The notes: generated by a model from the sequence alone, not told the origin. Positions 1 to 9,383 are shown, counted from the first letter of the stretch. The stretch is DNA of 64,000 nt from CAG-411 sp050875145 (GCA_050875145.1 JBNMLH010000003.1:62001-126000), one strand, 5' to 3'. Numbers and translations: made by a program.

Positions 1-1604
1 CTTCCATCTGACATCTGCTGTGTCACAGTAATAGTTACATCTTTATCTGTCTTTGCCACACCTTTTATTAAACCATTCTGATCCACTGTTACATATTTCT
101 CATCACTACTCTCCCATGTAAGTTCTCCATCATAAGATCCTGTAACCACAAACAACTGCATCTCGCCACCAACTGGTAAACTAATATTGCTCATGTTTAA
201 TAAAAGATTATCCACAATACGAACATCAAAGGAAGCAACAGAATTCTGAGAACTAATTTCAACTACATTTACCCATATAAAATTATTTTCTGTCTCCTGT
301 AATGCCTCAATCACCTGATTTGTACGGTCATATTTGATGTATGGAGTTGTAACTTCCTTACTGGTATCATTTTTTAAATATGTCGATACTTTATACTTTG
401 TCGTTAAATCTTTGACACTGACATTTAATGCCTCCGCAAGATTCAACTTATCCCCCTTATTCAGATTGACATTACGATCTCCTAAATTGGAATTAATCTT
501 AACGCTTACTGTTACCGCCTTAATATTTCCAATATCCGTTCCCGTCTTAGATGCTTTTATTTCTTCTTCTGTATATAACCCATTGGGATAAAATTTAATA
601 TTATAACTTCCTGCTTTACCGATTAATCTTAATTTATCTCTAGATTCTTCACTTACTGTCTTTAATTGTATCAAGTCAGAATCCTTATCTTCGTCAAAGG
701 AAGTCTTTAATAAAGTATAATCTCCTCTGTTTTCATCATACTGATAAATTGCCCATTGCATCCTTGCCTTGATACCTTCTGCTTCTGTTGTAAAATGTGC
801 ATTCGTTTCCATAATTGCACCTGTATTAACAGTATAAGAATCATTCGCTGATCCTTGTCCATCTATTCCTTTTATCTTTGGTAATACATAAACATCTAAC
901 GTTGCAGCATTTGTTCCATCATCTACTTTAATTGTAGTCTTTCCTGCTCCTACTGCATTTAAAATAGCCTCCGAACCTGTAACTTGGGTACCAGCTCCTG
1001 AAGTTGAACTGATACTGACTACATTTTCATTTTCACTTGTCCATGTCAAGTCCTTTGCGTTCTTTAATCCGATAGAAACCTTTGCAGAAGAAAGATATTT
1101 TGAACTGCTGTCATCCTTAGAAAGCACTGCTATCTTTTCTTTGTCTGTATCTTTTATACGATAAAATACTTTCTGATCCGAAGTATCAATTCCCCATTTT
1201 ACTTCAACATAACAGGTAATTTCTTTTGTTTCACTTCCTCTGGTTATTGTTGCTTTTATCGGTGTTTTTCCTGTACCGGATATTTTTATGTTACAACTTT
1301 TTGTTGTAGCATTTTCTAATGAAACAATCTTTTGATTGAGATCTGTCAATTCCCATTTTATTACATCTGAATTTTCTGTTCCATTAAGTGTCAACGTTTC
1401 ATCATTGGTTATTGTAACGCTGCCCCCATCTGTCACATGCGTAAATGGATCTCCTCCTGTTGTTACATAAATGTCTTTTAAATCTGCTGCTTCAGACTTC
1501 ATTCCCCATCGAATTGCAAATATACCGATTGTCAACAGAACAATCAGCATAATATAAATATGCAGCCTTTTCCTTTCCTTCTCTCTTTGCGCCCATTCTT
1601 TCAT
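1..1604 (-). CDS. Ig-like (BIG2) repeat surface protein, N-terminal part
   Basis: The frame is open from an ATG at 1604 to the window edge, so the C-terminus is missing; about 534 residues are visible. A strong SD (AAGGGAGGAG, 1611-1620) sits six bases before the ATG. The N-terminus is basic with one membrane segment (about residues 15-33, MLIVLLTIGIFAIRWG), giving a signal anchor or uncleaved signal. The rest is Thr/Ser/Asn/Val-rich beta-type sequence containing several BIG2-like stretches, for example the motif WESSDEKYVTVDQNG followed by KGVAKT near residue 510. Such bacterial Ig-like domains usually occur in exported or surface proteins that bind cell wall, host or each other. No enzyme domain is visible in the part seen. 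The specific function is unknown; the BIG2 call is from pattern, not a profile search. Confidence 0.75.
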   Translation of the reverse strand, partial: MKEWAQREKERKRLHIYIMLIVLLTIGIFAIRWGMKSEAADLKDIYVTTGGDPFTHVTDGGSVTITNDETLTLNGTENSDVIKWELTDLNQKIVSLENATTKSCNIKISGTGKTPIKATITRGSETKEITCYVEVKWGIDTSDQKVFYRIKDTDKEKIAVLSKDDSSSKYLSSAKVSIGLKNAKDLTWTSENENVVSISSTSGAGTQVTGSEAILNAVGAGKTTIKVDDGTNAATLDVYVLPKIKGIDGQGSANDSYTVNTGAIMETNAHFTTEAEGIKARMQWAIYQYDENRGDYTLLKTSFDEDKDSDLIQLKTVSEESRDKLRLIGKAGSYNIKFYPNGLYTEEEIKASKTGTDIGNIKAVTVSVKINSNLGDRNVNLNKGDKLNLAEALNVSVKDLTTKYKVSTYLKNDTSKEVTTPYIKYDRTNQVIEALQETENNFIWVNVVEISSQNSVASFDVRIVDNLLLNMSNISLPVGGEMQLFVVTGSYDGELTWESSDEKYVTVDQNGLIKGVAKTDKDVTITVTQQMSDG

Positions 1605-1934
1605 GATAATCTCCTCCCTTTCTATCATTCAAATCCCGTCTTATCACAAAAAATAATATGATAGATTTCCAATTGAATATGGTGCATTTTCTTCTGCATC
1701 TGTTATTCATAACTTCATTTCTTTTTTACGCAAATAAGCCTTTCTATTTTTTATCGACATTTCTCACCGATTCACTAATAGAGAATAAAAAAACTCAGAC
1801 AAAAATATATTTTGTCTGAGCCTTCTTTTAAAAATTGTGCTACAATCTGTCAAATTCCTTAAACATTAGAATTTAAAAACTAACTATGCGGTTTTAGCTG
1901 CACAATCTTTCTGCCCAGCTAAATTATTACAAAA
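1605..1934. other. Intergenic region between the Ig-like gene and yebC
   Basis: No credible gene. It contains the yebC terminator (1787-1820), a weaker inverted repeat (ATTGTGC near 1834 and GCACAAT near 1901), and the AT-rich upstream region of the Ig-like gene. I could not pick a convincing sigma-A promoter. A 72-codon frame at 1492-1710 overlaps the Ig-like gene start and has no SD, so it is not called. Confidence 0.6.
1787..1820 (-). terminator. Intrinsic terminator of yebC
   Basis: An 11-bp perfect stem (CTCAGACAAAA at 1794-1804 paired with 1810-1820) is followed on the minus strand by seven T residues (1793-1787). It lies about 115 bases after the yebC stop. Confidence 0.85.
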
Positions 1935-2675
1935 TTACTCTTCATCTGGCATATCCCAGTTATGATATACCTGTTGCACATCATCATCTTCATCCAATAA
2001 ATCTAATGTCTTTTGAATACTTTTTATATCCTGCTCATCAGAAAGTGTTACATAAGTCTGTGGAATTCTGGTAACTTCAGCCTGTGCCATTGGAATATTT
2101 TCTTTTTCCAATGCTTCACGAACCACACTAAAATCATTTGGATCTGTTAATATCTCAAAGCTGTCGTCTTCCTCCACAAAATCTTCTGCTCCAGCATCTA
2201 ATGCGATCATCATCATATCATCTGCCGCCATACTACACTCTTCTTTTGCAACAATAATCTGTCCCTTTTCATCAAACATATAGGATACACATCCCTGTGT
2301 ACCTACATTACCATTCCCTTTTGTAAACGCATTTCTAACATTAGAAGCAGTTCTGTTCTTATTGTCTGTCAATGCAACAACAATAATTGCTGTTCCATTT
2401 GGACCATACCCTTCATAGGTTACCTGTTCATAATTTACAGAGTTTGCATCACCAGCGGCCTTCTTTATACCTCTGTCAATCGTATCATTCGGCATGTTAT
2501 TTGCCTTTGCTTTCGCAATTACGTCACGAAGTCTGCTATTATTGGCTGGATCTGGACCGCCTTCTTTTACTGCTACTGCAATTTCCCTACCAATAATTGT
2601 AAATACTTTTCCTTTCGCAGCATCGTTCTTTTCTTTCTTATGTTTAATATTCGCAAATTTTGAATGTCCTGACAT
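1935..2675 (-). CDS. yebC: YebC/TACO1 family protein
   Basis: The 246-residue product has the family's conserved N-terminus (MSGHSKFANIKHKK) and the following K/R-rich helical region (GREIAVAVKEGG, RLRDVIAKAKANNMP), then the two alpha/beta domains typical of YebC. Length matches the family (about 240-250). YebC proteins were long called transcriptional regulators; members of the family are now known to act on translation, helping ribosomes through difficult peptide stretches such as polyproline. Start is ATG with SD GGAGG. It follows argR by about 550 bases of same-strand context but has its own terminator downstream. The neighbour on the other side is an unrelated surface protein, so the genome order changes here. 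Confidence 0.93.
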   Translation of the reverse strand: MSGHSKFANIKHKKEKNDAAKGKVFTIIGREIAVAVKEGGPDPANNSRLRDVIAKAKANNMPNDTIDRGIKKAAGDANSVNYEQVTYEGYGPNGTAIIVVALTDNKNRTASNVRNAFTKGNGNVGTQGCVSYMFDEKGQIIVAKEECSMAADDMMMIALDAGAEDFVEEDDSFEILTDPNDFSVVREALEKENIPMAQAEVTRIPQTYVTLSDEQDIKSIQKTLDLLDEDDDVQQVYHNWDMPDEE

Positions 2676-2776
2676 AACTTCCTCCTATATTTTTCTATTT
2701 CACGTATAAAATACGATTTTTCGACACATCAACTTATTTATTTTAACACCATTTTAACAGCATGACAAGTTTTTCT

Positions 2777-3223
2777 CTATACCAATTTTTTAATCTGCTC
2801 CATTACTCTTACAATTTCTTCATTGTCACGTACCGCACACATAACTGTATCATCTCCCGCAATCGTTCCGACAACACCATTGATATGTAATTCATCCACT
2901 GCCGTTGCTACAGCCATTGCCATACCTGACACCGTCTTTATTACAAGAATATTTTGCGCCTTATCCATAGATAAAAAACCAGTCCGAAGAACTTGCACAT
3001 ACTTGTCATATAAGTCCGATTCTGGCTTTTGCAAAACAACATATTTTTGCTTTCCATTATCTCCTGACACTTTTGTAAGTTTCAATTCTCTTATATCTCT
3101 TGATACGGTTGCCTGGGTCACTTTAAATCCAGCCTGCTGCAAGCGATTTGTAAGTTCTTCCTGTGTATCAATATTGTATCGACTGATTAAATCCAATATT
3201 TCTGCATGCCTTTTTATTTTCAC
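2777..3223 (-). CDS. argR: Arginine repressor ArgR
   Basis: ArgR represses arginine biosynthesis and activates catabolism when bound to L-arginine, acting as a hexamer on ARG boxes. The N-terminal winged helix-turn-helix is visible (VTQATVSRDIRELKLTKV), and the C-terminal oligomerisation/arginine-binding domain carries the conserved GTIAGDDTVM motif. I place the start at GTG 3223 (product begins MKIKRHAEIL, as in many ArgR proteins, 148 residues) because AAAGGG lies eight bases upstream; a GTG at 3232 would put the SD too close. It is the last gene of the tlyA-nadK-argR block and probably co-transcribed with nadK. In many Clostridia recN comes next, but here it does not. Confidence 0.93.
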   Translation of the reverse strand: MKIKRHAEILDLISRYNIDTQEELTNRLQQAGFKVTQATVSRDIRELKLTKVSGDNGKQKYVVLQKPESDLYDKYVQVLRTGFLSMDKAQNILVIKTVSGMAMAVATAVDELHINGVVGTIAGDDTVMCAVRDNEEIVRVMEQIKKLV

Positions 3224-3272
3224 TGTTTTCACCCTTTACTTTTTCATACAGCAAACCTAGTTGCCATATTTA

Positions 3273-4145
3273 TTATCCGTTTTCTTTTCCCATGCCTAGT
3301 TTTTCGTGAAAAACTTCAAAAAAGCTAGTCTTTCCTACTTTTAGTAGACGACTATTTTGTTTTGCCTTTTTTATGTGAACGCGTTCTCCGCCATACATTG
3401 TTTTTTGCACCATACCATCCACTATCAGTATTCCCTCATTTTCTGCTTCTCCACGTACTGGCTCTAATTCCAGCACCACCTCATCCTCAGCCGATATAAC
3501 CAAGCTTCGATTATTTAGGGAATGTGGACAAATTGGAGTGATAATAATGCCTTCCATCGTAGGCTGCATTACCGGTCCCCCAGCAGACAAATTATATCCA
3601 GTGGACCCCGTCGGCGTAGAAATAATCACTCCATCTGCTATATATTGATCCAATAATTCATTATTTATGTAGACCTTTACACACAACAAATGATATAAAC
3701 GACCCTTATTTATAACCACATCATTTAATGCAATGGTATGACACAATTCTCCTGTATCCTTTGTATAAGCACAGGAGAGCAACATCCTATCTTCCAATCG
3801 GTACTCATCCCGAAGAAGCTGATCAATCGCACCATAAATCTGATTTTTTTCAATATCAGTCAAAAAACCCAAGGTTCCCATATTAACACCCAGCATAGGC
3901 AACGCAAGCTTGTTCACATCATTGGCAGCCTGCAAAAAAGTTCCATCTCCGCCTAATACAATAATAGCTTCCGTATCTTCTGGAATTTCTTCTACATTTG
4001 TAGAAAACTCTTTTGACTCATCTAATCCATAGTCTGTTGCCACATGACAGATACAATCTTTTTGCTTTAAATATTCTTTGATTCCATATGCTGTTTTTAA
4101 ATCTTTATCCTTGCTCTCATTGGATATCACAAAGAAATGTTTCAT
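3273..4145 (-). CDS. nadK: NAD kinase
   Basis: Phosphorylates NAD+ to NADP+ in the cytosol, setting the NADPH pool. The catalytic GGDGT motif is near residue 65 (VLGGDGTFLQAAN), followed by the conserved LNDVVI segment near 140 and TPTGSTGYNLSAGGP near 178-191 that binds NAD. Length (290) fits the family. An ATG at 4145 is preceded by GGAGG with six-base spacing; the in-frame TTG just upstream is less likely. It lies between tlyA and argR, the usual Clostridia and Bacillus order, with gaps of 46-50 bases that suggest one transcript. Confidence 0.95.
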   Translation of the reverse strand: MKHFFVISNESKDKDLKTAYGIKEYLKQKDCICHVATDYGLDESKEFSTNVEEIPEDTEAIIVLGGDGTFLQAANDVNKLALPMLGVNMGTLGFLTDIEKNQIYGAIDQLLRDEYRLEDRMLLSCAYTKDTGELCHTIALNDVVINKGRLYHLLCVKVYINNELLDQYIADGVIISTPTGSTGYNLSAGGPVMQPTMEGIIITPICPHSLNNRSLVISAEDEVVLELEPVRGEAENEGILIVDGMVQKTMYGGERVHIKKAKQNSRLLKVGKTSFFEVFHEKLGMGKENG

Positions 4146-4191
4146 CAACTTCCTCCATTCTAAGTAAAGTGAATATTCACAATCCGCTTCG

Positions 4192-5013
4192 CTACAATGC
4201 CTGATGGGATTTTTCTACAATTTCTTTCATGAACTCTTTTGTAATAGGATCCTCCTGTGTAATAGCTTCTGTTCCAACCTTACGAATATATAGAAGATAC
4301 TCAATATTTCCCTCTGGACCCTTAATTGGAGAATAGTCTAATTGCAATGGCAAAAACCCAATATTTCTTGCAAATTCCGTTACCAGTTCAATCACTTCTA
4401 AATGTACGCTCTTGTCTCTGACAACACCTTTTTTCCCAACTTTTTCACGCCCAGCCTCAAATTGTGGTTTAATCAAACAAACAACTTCACCATTATCTTC
4501 TAAAAGTTCTCGAACGGGTACCAGCACCTTCGTTAAAGAAATAAATGCTACGTCAATTGAAGCGAATGCAATTTTATCATCAATCTGTTGTGGCTCTAAA
4601 TAACGGATATTGGTCTTTTCCATGGAGATTACCCGTTCATCCTGCCTTAATTTCCAAGCAAGCTGATTTGTCCCAACATCCACCGCATACACTTTCTTTG
4701 CTCCATTTTGCAGCATACAGTCGGTAAATCCGCCAGTAGAGGAACCCACATCCATACAAATTTTATCTTTTACTGAAACACCATACTCCTCAATTGCCTT
4801 TTCTAACTTGTAACCACCTCTGCTGACATACTTCATAGATTGTCCTTTTACAACAATAGAAGCTTTTTCTGGAAACATCGTTCCTGCCTTATCTTCCCTT
4901 TGTTCATTTACAAACACATTGCCAGACATAATGATTGCCTTTGCCTTTTCTCTCGATTCAGCCAACCCACGTTTTACAAGTAAAACATCTAATCGTTCTT
5001 TTGGTTCTTTCAT
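4192..5013 (-). CDS. tlyA: TlyA family rRNA 2'-O-methyltransferase
   Basis: The 273-residue protein has an N-terminal S4 RNA-binding domain (RLDVLLVKRGLAESREKAKA, about residues 6-65) and a C-terminal FtsJ-like Rossmann methyltransferase domain with the SAM-binding stretch CMDVGSSTGGFTDCML near residue 87. TlyA enzymes methylate cytidine 2'-OH groups in rRNA (16S C1409, and 23S C1920 in some species), which affects capreomycin sensitivity; Firmicute members are often annotated YqxC or hemolysin A for historical reasons. The SD (GGAG, six bases before) favours ATG 5013 over the ATG at 5025. Located directly after dxs, as in most Firmicutes. Confidence 0.92.
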   Translation of the reverse strand: MKEPKERLDVLLVKRGLAESREKAKAIIMSGNVFVNEQREDKAGTMFPEKASIVVKGQSMKYVSRGGYKLEKAIEEYGVSVKDKICMDVGSSTGGFTDCMLQNGAKKVYAVDVGTNQLAWKLRQDERVISMEKTNIRYLEPQQIDDKIAFASIDVAFISLTKVLVPVRELLEDNGEVVCLIKPQFEAGREKVGKKGVVRDKSVHLEVIELVTEFARNIGFLPLQLDYSPIKGPEGNIEYLLYIRKVGTEAITQEDPITKEFMKEIVEKSHQAL

Positions 5014-5042
5014 TGCTTTCTCCATTCTGATACAAAATACTA

Positions 5043-6905
5043 TTATAAACTTTCTATTATCTTCTCATATACACTCTGAGGGTCCAGACCCAGTCGCTGG
5101 TATAACTCATATACTTTTCCGTGTTCCACAAAATTATCTTTCACCGAAATATTGATATGTCTCAGATCTAAATTATGATCACAAATAAAACTTGCAACAC
5201 TCTGTCCATAACCACCATGTTCTACATTTTCCTCCATCGTTACAAGTAAAGAGTGATTCTGTGCTAATTCTTCAATCAATTCCTCATCAATCGGTTTTAC
5301 AAATCTTGCATTCACAACAGTGGCATCCACATGATCTGCTTGCAATAATTCTCTTACCTTTTCTGCATGTTTCACCATACTGCCAACAGCAAGAAGCGCT
5401 ACTTTACTACCTTTATGCAAAACTTCACTTTTTCCATATACAAGTGGCTCCTGCTGCTCTATCATTCCTAAATACGCAGTTCCTCTTGGAAAACGCATTG
5501 CAAACGGTTTTCCGAAAGATACTGCAAATTCTAACATTTTTTCCAATTCTGCAGCATTTTTAGGTGCTACAATCGTAAGATTAGGAATGCTGCCAAGAAA
5601 AGACAGATCGAATATACCCTGATGTGTCTCTCCATCATTTCCGACAATTCCAGCACGATCTAATATAAAAACAACTGGAAATTCTCCAAGACAGACGTCA
5701 TGTAAAATCTGGTCATACGCTCGTTGCATAAAAGTAGAATAGATTGCCACAATAGGGATCATCCCCGCCTTTGCCATTCCTGCTGCATACGTTACTGCAT
5801 GTTCTTCCGCAATACCTACGTCTGTAAATCGACTTGGAAAATGCTCTTTAAATGCCTGCAACCCGGTTCCACTTGGCATAGCTGCTGTGATAGCCGCTAT
5901 TCGCTTATTATCCTTTGCCAGTTCTACTAATTTTTTACTAAAAATATCCGTATAAGAAGGTCCTGTTTTTCGACTTTTACTTTTTCCTGTCGTTACATCA
6001 AATGGATTCACTCCATGAAAATGAGATGGGTATTTTTCTGCAAAACGATACCCTTTTCCTTTTTTTGTAATAACATGAACAATTACAGTCCCTTTTACAC
6101 GCTGCGCCCGTTCTAACATAGAATAGATTCCCGTAATATTATGTCCATCAATCGGTCCAAGATAAGTAATTCCCATATCTTCAAATAACATGCCAGGTAC
6201 CATCAAACGTTTTATGGATTCTTTGGAACGTCGCATAGTCCCCATCAATGCATTACCTATCTGAGGCATTTTCATAATTGTTTGTTCTACACCAGTTTTA
6301 AATTTTGTATATCTTACATCGGTTCGTAGTTTTCCTAGATAGGTTGCCATACCACCTACATTTTCAGAAATTGACATATTATTATCATTTAATACAACAA
6401 TCATATTTGTTTTAAGTCTTGCCGCATTATTTAACGCCTCAAATGCCATTCCTCCTGATAACGCACCATCACCAATTACCGCCACAACCTTATTATTTTT
6501 TCTCAGCAAATCTCTTGCCCTTGCCATTCCCAAGGCTGCCGATATTGAAGTAGAGCTGTGCCCTGTGTTAAAAGCATCCGTCGCACTTTCTTTACATTTT
6601 GGAAAACCACTCATTCCGTCTAATTGCCGTAATGTATCAAATCCATCTTTTCTTCCAGTTAAAATTTTATGCACATATGCCTGATGTCCCACATCCCAAA
6701 CCAGTTGGTCCTCAGGAAAATTCAAAAATAAATGCAATGCCATAGTAAGTTCTACCACACCCAAATTTGATGCTAAATGCCCGCCTTTTTCACTGACCTT
6801 TTCCAGCAAAAAATCTCTTATTTCCTGAGATAATTGCGCATAGTCTTCTTTTCGTATTTTTTTTATATCATTTGCATGATTGATACTATCTAATATTTTA
6901 GGCAT
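5043..6905 (-). CDS. dxs: 1-deoxy-D-xylulose-5-phosphate synthase
   Basis: First enzyme of the MEP isoprenoid pathway: condenses pyruvate and glyceraldehyde-3-phosphate to DXP using thiamine diphosphate. At 620 residues it is full length. The ThDP-binding motif GDG...N is seen as GDGALSGGMAFEALNN, with VWDVGHQAYVHKILTGR upstream and the transketolase-type central domain (AGMAKAGMIPIVAIYSTFMQRAYDQ in part) and C-terminal domain following. SD GGAGG is seven bases before the ATG. It sits immediately downstream of ispA, so the first MEP step and prenyl-chain elongation are encoded together. Product DXP also feeds thiamine and pyridoxal synthesis in many bacteria. Confidence 0.97.
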   Translation of the reverse strand: MPKILDSINHANDIKKIRKEDYAQLSQEIRDFLLEKVSEKGGHLASNLGVVELTMALHLFLNFPEDQLVWDVGHQAYVHKILTGRKDGFDTLRQLDGMSGFPKCKESATDAFNTGHSSTSISAALGMARARDLLRKNNKVVAVIGDGALSGGMAFEALNNAARLKTNMIVVLNDNNMSISENVGGMATYLGKLRTDVRYTKFKTGVEQTIMKMPQIGNALMGTMRRSKESIKRLMVPGMLFEDMGITYLGPIDGHNITGIYSMLERAQRVKGTVIVHVITKKGKGYRFAEKYPSHFHGVNPFDVTTGKSKSRKTGPSYTDIFSKKLVELAKDNKRIAAITAAMPSGTGLQAFKEHFPSRFTDVGIAEEHAVTYAAGMAKAGMIPIVAIYSTFMQRAYDQILHDVCLGEFPVVFILDRAGIVGNDGETHQGIFDLSFLGSIPNLTIVAPKNAAELEKMLEFAVSFGKPFAMRFPRGTAYLGMIEQQEPLVYGKSEVLHKGSKVALLAVGSMVKHAEKVRELLQADHVDATVVNARFVKPIDEELIEELAQNHSLLVTMEENVEHGGYGQSVASFICDHNLDLRHINISVKDNFVEHGKVYELYQRLGLDPQSVYEKIIESL

Positions 6906-6942
6906 ATTAACGCCTCCATTCCATTGTACTTTCCATTTATTC

Positions 6943-7836
6943 TTATTTTTCCCGGTATATCAAATATTTTACCAGTTGTTCTAAGTATTCATTTTTATAT
7001 TTCTGTCCACGAAGCATAGCAATGGCATCCATAGACAACTGTTCCACCTGTTCTTTTGCCTTTTCAATTCCCATAATGGTAACATAAGTTGTCTTATGAT
7101 TCTTCTCATCACTGTTTACAGGCTTTCCAATTTGTGCTTCTTCACCTATCACATCTAAAATATCATCTTGAATTTGAAATGCAAGTCCTATTTTTTTTGC
7201 TGCCTGCTGTATACACGCCACTTCTTCGTCAGAAGCTCCTGCCATAATTGCTCCAATCATCATAGATGCCTCTATCAGCGCTCCTGTCTTCAAATCATAG
7301 ATGAAATCTAATTTTTCCCGTTCCATTGGTCGGTCACAATTCTCCACATCAACTGCCTGTCCGCCAATCATTCCGTATATCCCTGGTTTCTTGGCTAAAA
7401 CTGTATATGCTTTTGTTGCCCGCTGCAAATCTTCCCCATAGGTAAAAGCTTCGGTTGCCACTTCAAATCCATAATTTAAAAGAGCGTCTCCCGCCAAAAT
7501 TCCCATTGCTTCTCCATAAACAATATGGGTAGTCTTTCTTCCTCGTCGATACGCATCATCATCCATCGCAGGTAAATCATCATGCACAAGGGAATAGGTG
7601 TGTATCATTTCCATAGCTGCCATAAATGGTTCAACCAGTTTTGTATCCGTTCCCCCAAACAAACGAAAGCTCTCTAAAATCAACATCGGACGAAGACGTT
7701 TGCCCCCAGCCAATATACTATAATTCATAGCCTCAATGACTGTCTTTTGAAATCCTTCCTCCGAGGGTAGATAGTTTTTTATCACCTGCTCAATATATGC
7801 AACTCGACTCTTTAACTCTTCTTCAAATATTTTCAA
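6943..7836 (-). CDS. ispA: Polyprenyl (farnesyl/geranyl) diphosphate synthase
   Basis: Condenses isopentenyl diphosphate with allylic diphosphates, giving FPP or similar chain lengths for undecaprenyl phosphate and other lipids. Both aspartate-rich motifs are present: DDLPAMDDD (first) and DDILD (second), with the KRLRPML substrate-binding stretch near residue 46. Length (297) is usual. The start codon appears to be TTG at 7836: GGAGGAG lies seven bases upstream inside the end of xseB, and only one base separates the xseB stop from it, which indicates translational coupling. Operon order xseA-xseB-ispA-dxs is standard in Firmicutes. Confidence 0.94.
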   Translation of the reverse strand: MKIFEEELKSRVAYIEQVIKNYLPSEEGFQKTVIEAMNYSILAGGKRLRPMLILESFRLFGGTDTKLVEPFMAAMEMIHTYSLVHDDLPAMDDDAYRRGRKTTHIVYGEAMGILAGDALLNYGFEVATEAFTYGEDLQRATKAYTVLAKKPGIYGMIGGQAVDVENCDRPMEREKLDFIYDLKTGALIEASMMIGAIMAGASDEEVACIQQAAKKIGLAFQIQDDILDVIGEEAQIGKPVNSDEKNHKTTYVTIMGIEKAKEQVEQLSMDAIAMLRGQKYKNEYLEQLVKYLIYREK

Positions 7837-7837
7837 T

Positions 7838-8032
7838 TTACTGCTCCTCCGAAATTACAACTAACTCTTTTTCAACTTTATCTATGGATTGGTTACATTT
7901 TTTTACTAATTTCATACCTTCCTGATATAATTTAAAAGAATCCTCCAGCGATACTTCCTCATCCTCAAGCTTTTCTAAAATTTCCTCTAAAGCGTTGAAA
8001 GAATCTTCTAATGTTTTTCCTTTTCCTGCCAA
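7838..8032 (-). CDS. xseB: Exodeoxyribonuclease VII small subunit
   Basis: This 64-residue helical protein matches XseB in length and sequence (LEDSFNALEEILEKLEDEE, LEDSFKLYQEGMKLVKKCN). It forms the ExoVII complex with XseA, degrading single-stranded DNA to short oligonucleotides. The start is TTG, with GGAGG eight bases upstream; no ATG or GTG fits better. It lies 16 bases after xseA and one base before ispA. Confidence 0.93.
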   Translation of the reverse strand: MAGKGKTLEDSFNALEEILEKLEDEEVSLEDSFKLYQEGMKLVKKCNQSIDKVEKELVVISEEQ

Positions 8033-8048
8033 TTTCAGTACCTCCGCT

Positions 8049-9260
8049 CTATTTTCTTGTTCTTTCGATTGTCTTGTCTACATTTGCGATAATATCTCCA
8101 TCTAACACCGAGATAATCAGTTTGTCTTTTTTCTCTATGTTTTTTATGGATTTTACTGCGTTTTGATTCGTATCCGTCAAAAATGCATATCCCTGACTAA
8201 GCTTTCGTAAGGGCGATAATCCCTCCAAACGCTCTGAAAAAATCGCCAGTTTGTATTTTTCGCGTTCCAGCTTATTTTTCATACTATTTTCCAGCTTATC
8301 TTCAAAGTTCAACAAACGTTGCCTTTTTTGCTGTAGTTGGTTTATGGGATTTGCGTGTTCCAGTCGAAGTTTTCGATTGTCTAAACGGGTTCGATACTGC
8401 TGTATTTTCCATGTCATTTTTTCAAGCAACAATTTTTCATATTCCATCGATTGTGCCATGACTTCCCGAATATCTGCCACTGCTAACTCCGCTGCTGCCG
8501 AAGGGGTAGGTGCTCTTAAATCTGCCACAAAATCTGCTATTGTCACATCCGTTTCATGTCCTACTGCTGAAATAACAGGTGTACAACACTCAAAAATTGC
8601 TCTTGCAACAATCTCTTCATTAAATGCCCATAAGTCCTCTATTGAGCCTCCGCCTCGACCTACAATGATTACATCCATATCCATCTGATCCAACACCTGA
8701 ATCCCTCGTACAATAGATTCGGCTGCCCCCTGCCCCTGTACCTGTGCAGGATATAAATATAGTTGAATATACGGATTTCTTCTGGTCGCAATATTTTGTA
8801 TATCATGAATTGCCGCACCTGTAATAGCCGTTACGATTCCTACTTTGTTTGAAAAAGAAGGAATTGGCTGTTTATATTCTGGTGCAAACAGTCCCTCTTC
8901 TTCCAAATCTTTTTTTAGCTGCATATATTTTTCAAACAAAATACCTGCACCGTCTAATTTAATTTCCTTGGCATAAAGCTGATACTTTCCATCTCTCTCA
9001 TAAGTAGTAATGTTTCCAAACACTACGACAGATTGCCCTTCCTGTAATTCAAAAGCAAGTCCATCACGATTAGATGCAAACATAATGCAGGATAACTGGC
9101 TCTGATTATCTTTTAATGTAAAATAAATATGCCCTGAAGAATGATATTTACAATTTGATACTTCACCTTTTATATAAATTCTTCCAAGTGCAAAATCCGA
9201 ATCAAAAATATGCTTAATATACCGATTAATTTCAGAAACCCAGTATGCTTTTTCTCTCAT
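8049..9260 (-). CDS. xseA: Exodeoxyribonuclease VII large subunit
   Basis: Catalytic subunit of ExoVII, a metal-independent single-strand exonuclease working in repair and recombination. The N-terminal OB-fold is recognisable (YIKGEVSNCKYHSSGHIYF), followed by the catalytic domain with VGIVTAITGAAIHDI, IIVGRGGGSIEDLWAFN and VGHETDVTIADFVADLRAPTPS, which are family signatures. A coiled-coil region and a short C-terminal segment complete it. At 403 residues it is normal. SD AAGGAG precedes the ATG. A strong hairpin at 9341-9383 separates it from nusB, so it may have its own promoter or depend on read-through. Confidence 0.95.
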   Translation of the reverse strand: MREKAYWVSEINRYIKHIFDSDFALGRIYIKGEVSNCKYHSSGHIYFTLKDNQSQLSCIMFASNRDGLAFELQEGQSVVVFGNITTYERDGKYQLYAKEIKLDGAGILFEKYMQLKKDLEEEGLFAPEYKQPIPSFSNKVGIVTAITGAAIHDIQNIATRRNPYIQLYLYPAQVQGQGAAESIVRGIQVLDQMDMDVIIVGRGGGSIEDLWAFNEEIVARAIFECCTPVISAVGHETDVTIADFVADLRAPTPSAAAELAVADIREVMAQSMEYEKLLLEKMTWKIQQYRTRLDNRKLRLEHANPINQLQQKRQRLLNFEDKLENSMKNKLEREKYKLAIFSERLEGLSPLRKLSQGYAFLTDTNQNAVKSIKNIEKKDKLIISVLDGDIIANVDKTIERTRK

Positions 9261-9340
9261 GACTCTGTCTCCTTATGTCCTGTAAAAAAACTCTTGTTTT
9301 TCTCATTTAACCCAGTTGTGCAAACGAAAACATTCCCTCT

Positions 9341-9383
9341 ATGATAGAAAAAGGTTGAATTAGCTTCAACCTTTTTCTATCAT
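9341..9383 (-). terminator. Hairpin terminator overlapping the nusB stop codon
   Basis: A perfect 19-bp inverted repeat (9341-9359 and 9365-9383, five-base loop) includes the last nusB codons and its TGA. On the minus strand the GGTTGAA/TTCAACC core is followed by TTTTTCTAT, as in intrinsic terminators. Confidence 0.75.

Noticed and set aside
1492..1710. A 72-codon minus-strand frame
   Set aside because: It overlaps the start and SD of the Ig-like gene in another frame and has no support of its own.
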